This document shows, piece after piece, positions 15,943-24,515 of a stretch of 64,000 nucleotides of DNA; positions within the stretch are counted from its first letter, which is position 1; each line of letters begins with the position of its first letter. The stretch comes from Paraburkholderia sp. BCC1886 (GTDB lineage Bacteria > Pseudomonadota > Gammaproteobacteria > Burkholderiales > Burkholderiaceae), in the NCBI RefSeq assembly GCF_900996245.1, contig NZ_CAAJGK010000063.1, forward strand, positions 124,001-188,000, given 5' to 3'. The notes under the pieces are model-generated. The model was not told the DNA's origin. It searched no databases and worked only from the letters and a program-made list of their open reading frames with translations. The position numbers were made by a program, and so were the translations under genes.

Positions 15943-16902
15943 TCAGGCCGGCAAACCCAAACCGCGCGGCAACGGGAACGCAATGTTCTCCTCGATGCCC
16001 TCGAGCGCGCGCACGTTGCGCACGCCGAGTTCGCGCAAGCGGGCGATGACCGCCTGGGCTAGCACCTCCGGCGCCGATGCGCCGGCCGTCACGCCGATGC
16101 GACGCTTGCCCTCGACCCAGACCGGATCGATCTGGTCGGGCGAATCCACCATATAGGAGGGAACGCCGAGCTTCTCGGCCAGTTCGCGCAAGCGGTTCGA
16201 ATTCGAGCTGTTCGGGCTACCTACCACGATCACGACGTCGCACTGCGGCGCCATGAACTTCACGGCGTCCTGGCGGTTCTGGGTGGCGTAACAGATGTCC
16301 TGCTTCTTCGGCTCGCGGATTGCCGGATATTTGGCCTTCAATGCGCCGATGATCTCGGCCGCGTCGTCCACCGACAGCGTGGTTTGCGTGACGAAGGCGA
16401 TTCGTTCGGGATCGGCCAGTTGCAAGGCCAGGACGTCGGCAATGTCTTCGACCAGATGCATGCCTTCGCCTGCCTGCCCCATCGTGCCTTCGACTTCGGG
16501 GTGACCCTTGTGGCCGATCATGACAATGTCGAAACCGTCCTGGCGCATCTTCGCGACTTCGATGTGGACCTTGGTCACGAGCGGGCAGGTCGCGTCGTAC
16601 ACCCGCAGCCCGCGCGATTCGGCTTCCGCGCGCACGGCTCTCGACACGCCGTGCGCACTGAAGATGACCGTATTACCGGCCGGCACTTCTTCGAGACGCT
16701 CGATGAAGATCGCGCCTTTCTTGCGCAGGTCTTCGACGACGTAGGCGTTGTGGACGATTTCGTGGCGCACGTAGATGGGTGAGCCGTAAAGCTTGAGGGC
16801 GCGCTCGACGATCTCGATGGCCCGGTCGACGCCGGCACAGAACCCGCGCGGCTGCGCGAGCAGGATTTCGGCTTCGGCAATAGTCGTATCCGTAATGCTC
16901 AT
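15943..16902 (-). CDS. ispH: 4-hydroxy-3-methylbut-2-enyl diphosphate reductase
   Basis: Last enzyme of the MEP isoprenoid pathway; reduces HMBPP to IPP and DMAPP with a [4Fe-4S] cluster. The 319-aa protein has the three cluster cysteines in PRGFCAGVDRA (Cys22), DATCPLV and DICYATQNRQ, plus the substrate motifs HEIVHN, SAHGV, GHKGHPEVEGT and VVGSPNSSNSNRL. It starts two bases after the fkpB stop, the standard fkpB-ispH pair of proteobacteria. The pathway is essential where no mevalonate route exists. Confidence 0.97.
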   Translation of the reverse strand: MSITDTTIAEAEILLAQPRGFCAGVDRAIEIVERALKLYGSPIYVRHEIVHNAYVVEDLRKKGAIFIERLEEVPAGNTVIFSAHGVSRAVRAEAESRGLRVYDATCPLVTKVHIEVAKMRQDGFDIVMIGHKGHPEVEGTMGQAGEGMHLVEDIADVLALQLADPERIAFVTQTTLSVDDAAEIIGALKAKYPAIREPKKQDICYATQNRQDAVKFMAPQCDVVIVVGSPNSSNSNRLRELAEKLGVPSYMVDSPDQIDPVWVEGKRRIGVTAGASAPEVLAQAVIARLRELGVRNVRALEGIEENIAFPLPRGLGLPA

Positions 16903-16904
16903 GG

Positions 16905-17360
16905 TTACAGAATTCCGATGATTTTCACTTCGAACGCCAGCGCCTGGCCGGCAAGCGGGTGGTTGAAATCGAACAGAGCCGACGTTTCGCCGACCTCTTT
17001 AAGCACGCCGGCATAGCGACCGCCACCCGGAGCGTTGAATTCGACCAGGTCGCCCGGCGAAAAATCCTCGCCGATCATGCTGTTTTCGCGCAGGGTGGCG
17101 AGCGACACGCGCTGGATCAACTCCGGATTACGCGGCCCGAATGCCTGGCCCGGCGTTAGCTGAAAGGTCGAATGGTGGCCGACCTTCAAACCGAGCAGAA
17201 TGTCTTCCAGCGGCGGTGCCAGTTGGCCGGCGCCCAGCAGCAGCGTGGCCGGCTTGTCGTTGAACGTATTGATGACTTCGGCGCCATCGGCGAGGGAAAG
17301 CCGGTAATGAAGCGTCACGTGCGAACCGGACTTCACTTCGGAAATGTCGATGATGCTCAT
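16905..17360 (-). CDS. fkpB: FKBP-type peptidyl-prolyl isomerase (SlpA/FkpB), 151 aa
   Basis: Cytoplasmic proline isomerase and chaperone of the SlyD/SlpA group. The FKBP half-sites flank an inserted flap: VTLHYRLSLADGAEVINTF, then PATLLLGAGQLAPPLEDILLGLKVGH, the flap with AFGPRNPELIQRV, and FDFNHPLAGQALAFEVKI at the C-terminus. It lacks the His-rich metal tail of SlyD, supporting SlpA. The ATG at 17360 begins the conserved domain; an in-frame start at 17426 would add an unconserved extension. Upstream partner of ispH; divergent from radC. Confidence 0.92.
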   Translation of the reverse strand: MSIIDISEVKSGSHVTLHYRLSLADGAEVINTFNDKPATLLLGAGQLAPPLEDILLGLKVGHHSTFQLTPGQAFGPRNPELIQRVSLATLRENSMIGEDFSPGDLVEFNAPGGGRYAGVLKEVGETSALFDFNHPLAGQALAFEVKIIGIL

Positions 17361-17583
17361 GCAGTGCTCGCTCAGTCGAAGCGCGCTGCACGCGTGCGCC
17401 GCGGGCGCAGTCGACGCGTGTGGCAAACCGTCGGGGTGCCGTGCGCAAAGCGCCTATTGTAAGCCACATACGGAAGGCACATGCGCTGCATCGCGCGTGC
17501 GCTCGCCTGGTGCCGCGCGCGGTGCACATGGCTCCCTGGCTCGCGGCCCCGTCGCCCGGAAACTGTGCGGAGGATGAGATTCC

Positions 17584-18339
17584 ATGCTTGACCCTGTCTC
17601 CACGATTGAAGAAGTAAGGCCCGCAGCCAGCCTGCGCCAGCCCGACGCGCCCGGCCAGGCTGCACTCGTGCGCGGCAAATGGCGGAAAAAAGACATGCCG
17701 CGCGAGCGGTTGATCGAACAGGGTCCCGGCGTCCTGTCGGACACGGAGATGATCGTTCTGGTGCTCGGCTCGGGCCTGCCGGATCACGACGTGTTCGAAG
17801 TCGCGCGCGGGCTGCTCGACCGGTTCGGCTCGCTGCGGGCCATGCTGGACGCGGATTACACGGATTTCGACGGGCTCCGCGGAATCGGACCGGCCAAGAA
17901 AGCGCAGCTCATCGCGATCATGGAAATGGCGCGCCGGTCGCTGGTCGACAAGATGCGCAAACGTCCGCTGATGGACTCGCCCGACGCCGTCGAAGACTAT
18001 TTGCGCCTGCTGATCGGCGGCCGGTCGCACGAGGTGTTCATCTCGCTTTATCTCGACGCCCGGCATCGGCTGATACGCTGCGAGGAAAGCGCGCGCGGCA
18101 CGCTCACGCACATGGCGGTCTATCCGCGCGAAATTGCCCGCCGCGCGCTGGGCCTGAATGCGGCGAGCCTGATCGTCGCGCATAATCACCCGTCGGGCGC
18201 CGTCGAGCCCAGCGCGAGCGACTGCCGGCTCACACGCACACTGCGTGACGCGTTAGCGCTGATCGATGTGCGCCTCGTCGATCATCTGGTGATCGGCGCC
18301 GACAGCACCTACTCGTTCGCCCGCGCGGGCTGGCCGTGA
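17584..18339 (+). CDS. radC: RadC-family JAB/MPN domain protein, 251 aa
   Basis: N-terminal helix-hairpin-helix region (GLRGIGPAKKAQLIAIMEMARR, about residues 98-119) followed by the RadC JAB metalloprotease-like domain with the zinc motif HNHPSG...D near residues 200-213. Despite the name, a direct DNA-repair role is unproven; the fold suggests a metal-dependent hydrolase acting on protein or nucleic acid. GGATGAG precedes the ATG at 17584; Met38 (MPRERLIEQGPGVLSDTE) begins the conserved part and is an alternative start. Confidence 0.93.
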   Translation: MLDPVSTIEEVRPAASLRQPDAPGQAALVRGKWRKKDMPRERLIEQGPGVLSDTEMIVLVLGSGLPDHDVFEVARGLLDRFGSLRAMLDADYTDFDGLRGIGPAKKAQLIAIMEMARRSLVDKMRKRPLMDSPDAVEDYLRLLIGGRSHEVFISLYLDARHRLIRCEESARGTLTHMAVYPREIARRALGLNAASLIVAHNHPSGAVEPSASDCRLTRTLRDALALIDVRLVDHLVIGADSTYSFARAGWP

Positions 18340-18395
18340 GACGATTGCAGCGGGGTGGCGACCGCCGGCGCGCAGGCCCGCATCGCAAATAAGGT

Positions 18396-18425
18396 TTGAT
18401 TTTGCGGCTTTTTTCCTGCTAGAAT
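18396..18425 (+). promoter_or_regulatory. Predicted promoter for rpmB-rpmG
   Basis: TTGATT (18396-18401) and TAGAAT (18420-18425) with an 18-bp spacer, about 175 bp before rpmB, leaving a long untranslated leader as is common for ribosomal-protein operons. Confidence 0.55.
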
Positions 18426-18600
18426 TCCGGTTTGCCCATTTCCAACCCCCTGTTCCGAAGCCACCAAGGCGTTCCGGAAAGGAAAAGCGACTGCCGGTTT
18501 TCGCGAGATTCACACTGAATCACGGCTAAACCCAGCGCTGCTCTTTTCGGGAAACTTTCACGGCGTTCGAACTCAGAATTAGCGTATTAGGAGTGCTCTC

Positions 18601-18834
18601 ATGGCACGCGTATGCCAAGTAACTGGGAAAGCGCCGATGAGCGGCAACAACGTTTCCCACGCCAACAACAAAACCAAGCGCCGGTTCCTGCCGAACCTGC
18701 AAAACCGCCGTATTTGGGTGGAAAGCGAAAACCGTTGGGTGCGTCTGCGCGTTTCGAACGCCGGCCTGCGCCTGATCGACAAGAACGGTATCGACGCTGT
18801 GCTCGCAGATCTGCGCGCACGCGGTGAAGCCTAA
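18601..18834 (+). CDS. rpmB: 50S ribosomal protein L28
   Basis: A 77-aa basic ribosomal protein beginning MARVCQVTGKAPMSGNNVSH, with the L28 motif RRFLPNLQNRRIWV and C-terminal GIDAVLADLRARGEA. AGGAG lies about eight bases before the ATG. It is followed after 10 bp by rpmG, with an AAGGAG site straddling the rpmB stop. The zinc-binding Cys set of some L28 paralogues is absent, so this is the zinc-independent form. Confidence 0.97.
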   Translation: MARVCQVTGKAPMSGNNVSHANNKTKRRFLPNLQNRRIWVESENRWVRLRVSNAGLRLIDKNGIDAVLADLRARGEA

Positions 18835-18844
18835 GGAGTAAATC

Positions 18845-19012
18845 ATGGCGAAAGGCGCACGCGACAAGATCAAGTTGGAATCGACCGCAGGCACGGGTCA
18901 CTTCTATACGACGACGAAGAACAAACGCAACATGCCGGAAAAGATGCTGATCAAGAAGTTCGATCCGGTCGTCCGTAAGCATGTTGACTACAAGGAAACC
19001 AAGATCAAGTAA
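18845..19012 (+). CDS. rpmG: 50S ribosomal protein L33
   Basis: A 55-aa protein starting MAKGARDKIKLESTAGTGHF with the typical FYTTTKNKRNMPEKMLIKKFDP core and ending KHVDYKETKIK. It has no Cys pairs, so it is the zinc-independent (C-minus) version. AAGGAG precedes the ATG. Second gene of the rpmB-rpmG operon, closed by a terminator 37 bp downstream. Confidence 0.97.
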   Translation: MAKGARDKIKLESTAGTGHFYTTTKNKRNMPEKMLIKKFDPVVRKHVDYKETKIK

Positions 19013-19048
19013 CACTTGGCTCCAGCCTGACGAAGACAGAAGACAAAC

Positions 19049-19084
19049 AGAAAGCCTCGCATTCGTGCGGGGCTTTCTGCTTTT
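19049..19084 (+). terminator. Terminator of rpmB-rpmG
   Basis: Thirteen-bp stem with one G-T pair, TTCG tetraloop, then a pyrimidine-rich TGCTTTT run. Confidence 0.85.
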
Positions 19085-19227
19085 CAGGCTGCGTTTTCGT
19101 TCGGCTTAAGACTGTCCTATGCCAATTGGTCAGCTTTCCCTCATCCGTTGCGACGCGTATCCTTTGTCGTTTCAGCGGCGCGTCTTAAACGCGTCGTCAC
19201 GGCAAACGATAGACGGAGATGTGGGCA

Positions 19228-20826
19228 ATGGAATTCGATGTGGCGATTGTCGGTAGCGGACTGGCTGGTTTGAGCGTCGCGCTCAATCTTGCGGAGACCA
19301 GGCGGGTCGCAGTGGTCGCCAAGCGATCGATGACGGAAGGGGCAAGCGACTGGGCTCAAGGCGGCATCGCCGCAGTGCTGGATTCGGCGGATTCCATCGA
19401 AAATCACGTGCGCGATACGCTGATCGCCGGCGGCGGACTGTGCGACGAAGCCGCGACACGGTTCATCGTCGAGCATGGCCGTGCTGCAATCGAATGGCTG
19501 ATTGAACAAGGCGTGCCGTTCACCAAAGACGATGCCGCTGAACTCGGCTTCCATCTGACGCGCGAAGGCGGTCACAGCCATCGCCGCATCATTCACGCCG
19601 CGGACGCCACCGGCCACGCGGTGGTTGCCACGCTCAGCGAACGCGTGCGTCGCCACCCGAACATCACCTTGCTGGAAGATCATTACGCGATCGACCTCAT
19701 TACGTCGGACCGCCTCGGTTTGCCCGGGCGTCGCTGCCATGGTCTCTATGCACTCGATCTGCAAAGCGGCCGCACGGTCACCATCGAAGCGCCGCATACG
19801 GTGCTGGCCACCGGCGGCGCAGGCAAGGTCTATCTGTACACTACCAACCCGGACACCGCGACCGGCGACGGCATTGCAATGGCCTGGCGCGCCGGCTGCC
19901 GGGTATCGAACATGGAGTTCATCCAGTTCCACCCGACCTGCCTGTTTCATCCGTATGCCAAGTCGTTTCTGATTTCGGAAGCGGTGCGCGGCGAAGGCGG
20001 CATCCTGAAACTGCCGGACGGCACCCGCTTCATGCCGAACCACGACGAACGCGCCGAACTGGCGCCGCGCGACATCGTCGCGCGTGCAATCGACTTCGAG
20101 ATCAAGAAGCGCGGTATCGACTGCGTGTACCTCGACATCAGCCATCAACCGGCGGAATTCCTGCGCGAGCATTTCCCGACGATTCTCGCGCGCTGCCTGG
20201 AGTTCGGCATCGACATCACCAAAGAACCGATTCCGGTCGTGCCGGCCGCGCACTACACGTGCGGCGGCGTGGTGACCGACCTCGCCGGACGCACCGATCT
20301 CGCAGGCCTGTATGCGGTCGGCGAAACCTCGTGCACGGGTCTGCACGGAGCGAACCGGCTAGCCAGCAATTCGCTGCTGGAGTGTCTCGTGATCGGTCGC
20401 TCCGCCGCGCAAGCCATCGAGCAGGACGGCTTCAGCGCTGCCGTCCACGCGCCGCTGCCCGATTGGGACGAAAGCCGCGTGTCCGACCCCGACGAAGAGG
20501 TAGTCGTCGCCCACAATTGGGACGAACTGCGCCGGCTGATGTGGAATTACGTCGGCATCGTGCGGACCGACAAGCGACTGGCGCGCGCCAAACATCGACT
20601 CACGCTGTTGCGTGACGAAATCCACGAGTATTACGCGAACTTCAAGGTGAGCCGCGATCTGCTCGAACTGCGCAATCTCGTCGACGTGGCGTCGTTGATC
20701 GTCGAAGGCGCACGTTCGCGGCGCGAGAGTCGCGGACTGCATTTCAGTCGCGACTGGCCTGCGACTCTGCCCAAGGCGCTGCCTTCGGTGCTATCTCCCG
20801 AGTACGTGCGAAACCGCAACGTCTGA
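19228..20826 (+). CDS. nadB: L-aspartate oxidase
   Basis: First enzyme of NAD de novo synthesis: FAD-dependent oxidation of aspartate to iminoaspartate, which NadA condenses to quinolinate. The 532-aa protein has the FAD motif DVAIVGSGLAGLSVALNLAE, the succinate-dehydrogenase-like GASDWAQGGIAAVL, HTVLATGGAGKVYLYTTNP, FHPTCLF and the active-site region ISEAVRGEGG, plus GLHGANRLASNSLLECLV. The ATG at 19228 has GGAG nine bases away; the nearby in-frame ATG at 19219 directly abuts that site, so the later start is preferred. It converges on nadC-nadA. Confidence 0.96.
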   Translation: MEFDVAIVGSGLAGLSVALNLAETRRVAVVAKRSMTEGASDWAQGGIAAVLDSADSIENHVRDTLIAGGGLCDEAATRFIVEHGRAAIEWLIEQGVPFTKDDAAELGFHLTREGGHSHRRIIHAADATGHAVVATLSERVRRHPNITLLEDHYAIDLITSDRLGLPGRRCHGLYALDLQSGRTVTIEAPHTVLATGGAGKVYLYTTNPDTATGDGIAMAWRAGCRVSNMEFIQFHPTCLFHPYAKSFLISEAVRGEGGILKLPDGTRFMPNHDERAELAPRDIVARAIDFEIKKRGIDCVYLDISHQPAEFLREHFPTILARCLEFGIDITKEPIPVVPAAHYTCGGVVTDLAGRTDLAGLYAVGETSCTGLHGANRLASNSLLECLVIGRSAAQAIEQDGFSAAVHAPLPDWDESRVSDPDEEVVVAHNWDELRRLMWNYVGIVRTDKRLARAKHRLTLLRDEIHEYYANFKVSRDLLELRNLVDVASLIVEGARSRRESRGLHFSRDWPATLPKALPSVLSPEYVRNRNV

Positions 20827-20856
20827 TTGTTCGCGCCCAGCCGAAAGCTGGGCAAA

Positions 20857-20897
20857 AGAAAAGGCCATCGCTGGTTTAACCCCGGCGATGGCCTTCC
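20857..20897. terminator. Terminator between nadB and nadC
   Basis: Eleven-bp stem (AAGGCCATCGC, 20861-20871, with 20885-20895). The minus strand has a TTTTCTTTT run, so it best serves nadA-nadC. A second small hairpin (CCCAGC/GCTGGG, 20837-20853) lies just after nadB. Confidence 0.8.
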
Positions 20898-20932
20898 TGA
20901 ACGACACGCTTGTTATTCAGCGCCCACGGCGC

Positions 20933-21844
20933 TCAAACGATCCGCATCGAGTAATCCGTCGCGCGCACGTCCTTGGTCAGTGCGCCAATCGACACGCGGT
21001 CGACACCCGTCTCCGCAATCGTGCGCACCGTCTCGAAGTTGACGCCGCCCGACACTTCCAGCACCGCCCTGCCCGCCGTCAGACGAACCGCATCACGCAT
21101 GGCGTCGAACGAAAAATTGTCGAGCAGGATAGACTGCGCGCGATGCGCCAACGCAGTTTCCAGTTGCTCGAGCGTTTCGACTTCGATCTGGATCGACACG
21201 CCCGCATTCAGACCCAGCGCCGCATCCAGCGCGGCGCCCACACCGCCGGCGGCAGCAATGTGGTTTTCCTTGATAAGAATGCCGTCGTAAAGCGCCAGCC
21301 GCTGATTCGCGCCGCCACCCACCCGCACCGCGTACTTCTGCGCGAGCCGCAAGCCGGGCAAGGTCTTGCGAGTGTCGAGAATGCGCGTGCGCGTGTGCGC
21401 GATGGCGTCGACGTAACGGCGCGTGGCACTCGCCACGCCTGACAGCAGTTGCAGAAAATTCAACGCATTACGCTCGGCGGTCAACAGCGCGCGGGCCGGC
21501 CCGCGCAGTTCGCAGACCGTCGAGCCCGCCGTCATGCGGTCGCCCTCGCGATACAGCCACTGCACCTCGATAGCCGGATCGAGTTGGCGCATCACTGAGT
21601 TGAACCAGGGCACGCCACACAGCACAGCATCTTCGCGCACGATGATGCGTGCGTCCCGCAACTGCGCGGCGGGGACGAGTCGACCGGTCTGGTCGCCCGT
21701 GCCGACGTCTTCGGCGAGCGCATCGGCAACGTTGCGCGCCAATGCTTTTTCGAAAGCATCGCCATACTGCGCGTGAATCTCGGCAAATAGCGGCGACACT
21801 GCCTCGTCCCGCGAGAACCGGACCGCACCTTCCACGACTGCCAT
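20933..21844 (-). CDS. nadC: Nicotinate-nucleotide pyrophosphorylase (carboxylating)
   Basis: Quinolinate phosphoribosyltransferase: makes nicotinate mononucleotide from quinolinate and PRPP. It is 303 aa with the family motifs DVGTGDQTG, ERNALNFLQLLSGVA, TRKTLPGLRLAQKYAVRVGGG, HRLALYDG-type NQRLALYDGILIKENHI and IEVEVE-like IQIEVETLEQ, then LEVSGGVNFETVRTIAETGVDRVSIGALT. The start at 21844 overlaps the nadA stop by one base (TAATG); the longer frame running back into nadA is rejected. Confidence 0.96.
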   Translation of the reverse strand: MAVVEGAVRFSRDEAVSPLFAEIHAQYGDAFEKALARNVADALAEDVGTGDQTGRLVPAAQLRDARIIVREDAVLCGVPWFNSVMRQLDPAIEVQWLYREGDRMTAGSTVCELRGPARALLTAERNALNFLQLLSGVASATRRYVDAIAHTRTRILDTRKTLPGLRLAQKYAVRVGGGANQRLALYDGILIKENHIAAAGGVGAALDAALGLNAGVSIQIEVETLEQLETALAHRAQSILLDNFSFDAMRDAVRLTAGRAVLEVSGGVNFETVRTIAETGVDRVSIGALTKDVRATDYSMRIV

Positions 21845-22983
21845 TACGCTGCCCCTACGTTCGAAAAGAGTTGCGCGTCGCGCGCCAGGTCGCCGCTTGC
21901 CTGAACCCGCTTCTTCTGACGCGCGGCAAAGTCGAGCATCCGGTCGATCGGCAAGCGCGCCCGCTCTCCAATGGCAGGATCGACGAAGATTTCGTTGTGA
22001 CCGCGCTCGAGCACGTCGGCGAGATTGGCGAGGCCGTTCATGGCCATCCACGGACAATGCGCGCAACTCTTGCAGGTGGCGCTATTGCCGGCGGTCGGCG
22101 CCGCAATGAGTGTCTTGCCAGGCGCGGCGAGTTGCATCTTGTGCAGAATGCCGAGATCGGTCGCGACGATGAAGTGGGTGGCATTCAGTCTCTGCGCGGC
22201 GTCGATCAACTGCGTGGTCGAACCCACCACATCCGCTTGCGCCACCACGTTAGCCGGCGACTCAGGATGCACCAGCACTTTCGCGCCCGGATATTCGGCG
22301 CGCAGCAGGTCGAGTTCGATGCCCTTGAATTCGTCGTGAACGAGACACGAGCCTTGCCACAGCAACATGTCCGCGCCGGTCTTGCTCTGAATGTAGCTAC
22401 CGAGATGCCGGTCCGGTGCCCAGATGATCTTTTCGCCCCGAGCATGCAGATCGGCCACGATTTCGAGTCCGATCGACGAGGTCACCATCCAGTCCGCGCG
22501 CGCCTTCACCGCGGCGCTGGTGTTGGCGTACACCACGACCGTGCGGTCGGGATGTGCATCGCAAAAAGCAGAGAATTCATCGACCGGGCAACCGAGGTCG
22601 AGCGAGCAGGTGGCGTCGAGATCGGGCATCAGAATGCGCTTGCCCGGACTCAGAATCTTCGCGGTCTCGCCCATGAAGCGAACGCCGGCCACCACCAGTG
22701 TCTGCGCTTCATGATCGCGGCCGAAGCGCGCCATTTCCAGTGAATCGGCCACGCAGCCGCCGGTTTCATCCGCGAGTTCCTGCAGTTCCGCATCCACGTA
22801 GTAGTGCGCGACAAGCACCGCTTTCTCGCGTTCGAGCAGCGCCCGGATGCGTGCTTTGAGAGCGATTTTTTGCTCCGCCGACGGCGTCTCGGGCACCTTC
22901 GCCCATGCCTGCCCGATCCCGCAGGTCATACCCTGCTCCTGCGGCCGGTCGTATTCGACCGTCCTGATCGACTGCTGATCCAT
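21844..22983 (-). CDS. nadA: Quinolinate synthase A
   Basis: [4Fe-4S] enzyme that condenses iminoaspartate and dihydroxyacetone phosphate to quinolinate. The 379-aa protein has VAHYYVDAELQELADETGG, SLEMARFG, the three cluster cysteines in ATCSLDLGCP, GSCLVHDEF and CKSCAHCPWM, and VLVHPESPANVVAQAD. It is the long (E. coli-type) NadA. It is translationally coupled to nadC; both form a unit facing nadB, so all three NAD de novo genes lie within 4 kb. Confidence 0.96.
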   Translation of the reverse strand: MDQQSIRTVEYDRPQEQGMTCGIGQAWAKVPETPSAEQKIALKARIRALLEREKAVLVAHYYVDAELQELADETGGCVADSLEMARFGRDHEAQTLVVAGVRFMGETAKILSPGKRILMPDLDATCSLDLGCPVDEFSAFCDAHPDRTVVVYANTSAAVKARADWMVTSSIGLEIVADLHARGEKIIWAPDRHLGSYIQSKTGADMLLWQGSCLVHDEFKGIELDLLRAEYPGAKVLVHPESPANVVAQADVVGSTTQLIDAAQRLNATHFIVATDLGILHKMQLAAPGKTLIAAPTAGNSATCKSCAHCPWMAMNGLANLADVLERGHNEIFVDPAIGERARLPIDRMLDFAARQKKRVQASGDLARDAQLFSNVGAA

Positions 22984-23057
22984 GATCTCCTCTGCCTCTC
23001 GCTCTGTCGCCGCCGACTGACAATCGACTTTCGTTGCAGTTTCAGCGGCCCAAAAAG

Positions 23058-23085
23058 CAAAACCCCGCCAAACGCGGGGTTTTGT
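23058..23085. terminator. Bidirectional terminator before nadA / after the desaturase
   Basis: Ten-bp stem AAAACCCCGC / GCGGGGTTTT with a CAAAC loop, 30 bp after the desaturase stop on the minus strand. Confidence 0.88.
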
Positions 23086-23115
23086 GACGTAGCGGAATTT
23101 TAAAGGATTTCGCGA

Positions 23116-24312
23116 TCAAGCATAACGGCGCAGTCGCAAAGCAAATTCCTGCAGCGCCTTGATTCCGCTTTGCTCTGCACGATGGCACCAGTCCTGCAAT
23201 TGCACCAGCAGTTGATCGCGCGAAGCGTTCGAGCGTTCCCACATGGAAGCCAGCTCGTTGCGCATGTCGATATACGTCTTCAGTTTCTGGCTGTTCGCGA
23301 AGATTTGCGGCAGCTGACGTTTCTGCGGCTCGTCCAGACCGGCTTCTTCCTTATGGAACCAGCTACGCGCACCGCGCATGACCTGATACTTCTCACGCGC
23401 CCCGACTTCCTTCAGATGCGCCAGTTCCTGACGGTAAGCGCGCTTGATGGCTTTGCCGTAACGCGCCATGACTTCATAGCGGTTGGCCAGCACGGCCTGC
23501 AGCGTGTCCTGATCGAGTACCAGCTTGCCGGTGGTGAGACGCGGCGTGGGCGCAACCTTCTTTACCTTGGCCAGACGGAAAGCCGACATGATGCGGATAT
23601 ACATCCAGCCAATATCGAACTCGTACCACTTGTTAGACAGCTTGGCCGAGGTCGCGTACGTGTGGTGATTGTTGTGTAACTCTTCGCCGCCGATGATGAT
23701 GCCCCACGGGAAGATGTTGGTGCTGGCATCCGACGAGTTGAAGTTGCGGTAGCCCCAGAAGTGCGCGAGGCCATTGACCACGCCGGCTGCCCAGAACGGA
23801 ATCCATACCATCTGGATGGCCCAGATGGTCAGGCCGACGACGCCGAACAGCGCGACGTTCAACACCATCATCAGGCTCACGCCGAGAATCGGGTACTTCG
23901 TGTAGACATTGCGTTCCATCCAGTCGTTCGGTGTGCCGTGACTGAACTTGCGCATGGTTTCTTCGTTTTTGGCTTCGGAACGGTAGAGTTCCGCGCCTTC
24001 GAGCAGCACCTTCCAGATACCGCGCGTTTGCGGGCTATGCGGATCTTCTTCGGTCTCGCACTTGGCGTGGTGCTTACGGTGAATGGCGGCCCACTGGCCG
24101 GTCAACATACCCGTCGTCATCCACAACCAGAATCGGAAAAAATGACTTGCAATGGGATGAAGCTCCAGCGCGCGGTGCGCCTGGCAGCGATGCAGATAGA
24201 CCGTCACGCCGATAATCGTGATGTGCGTCGCGATCGCCGTGTACAGCACAAGCTGCCACCACGAAAAGCGCAGCAGACCGTGGGCAAGGAAGTCGAGCAA
24301 GGAATTCAACAA
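23116..24312 (-). CDS. Acyl-CoA/phospholipid delta-9-type fatty acid desaturase, 398 aa
   Basis: Membrane di-iron desaturase that introduces a double bond in fatty acyl chains, adjusting membrane fluidity. The three His boxes are present: HRCQAHR (H-X4-H class), HRKHH and HNNHH, separated by hydrophobic pairs in the usual SCD/OLE1-like order. The C-terminal 130 residues are helical and charged and extend beyond the catalytic domain. The start ATG at 24312 precedes a Trp-rich first membrane segment. It lies alone between terminator and mscS. The exact regiospecificity and whether the substrate is acyl-CoA or phospholipid cannot be read from sequence. Confidence 0.9.
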   Translation of the reverse strand: MLNSLLDFLAHGLLRFSWWQLVLYTAIATHITIIGVTVYLHRCQAHRALELHPIASHFFRFWLWMTTGMLTGQWAAIHRKHHAKCETEEDPHSPQTRGIWKVLLEGAELYRSEAKNEETMRKFSHGTPNDWMERNVYTKYPILGVSLMMVLNVALFGVVGLTIWAIQMVWIPFWAAGVVNGLAHFWGYRNFNSSDASTNIFPWGIIIGGEELHNNHHTYATSAKLSNKWYEFDIGWMYIRIMSAFRLAKVKKVAPTPRLTTGKLVLDQDTLQAVLANRYEVMARYGKAIKRAYRQELAHLKEVGAREKYQVMRGARSWFHKEEAGLDEPQKRQLPQIFANSQKLKTYIDMRNELASMWERSNASRDQLLVQLQDWCHRAEQSGIKALQEFALRLRRYA

Positions 24313-24515
24313 GGCAATTTACCTGTGGAACGAGAGACACGAGGCACGCGCAAAATGCGCGTGTCAAGAAAGTGAAAGCATACAGCGGGATTGGACGTCA
24401 TTCTACTGGAAGCGTTCCAAGTGTTTGTAACAAATAGGGATTTTTTGTTGAGTATCAACGGGGAGCAAACAAAAAAAGCTCCGTCGGGCTGCGTCAGCCA
24501 CCGCTCGCAGGCCCG

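Noticed and set aside
24420..24515. Terminator after mscS
   Set aside because: Short complementary stretches around a T-run exist, but no stem stable enough to claim could be drawn.
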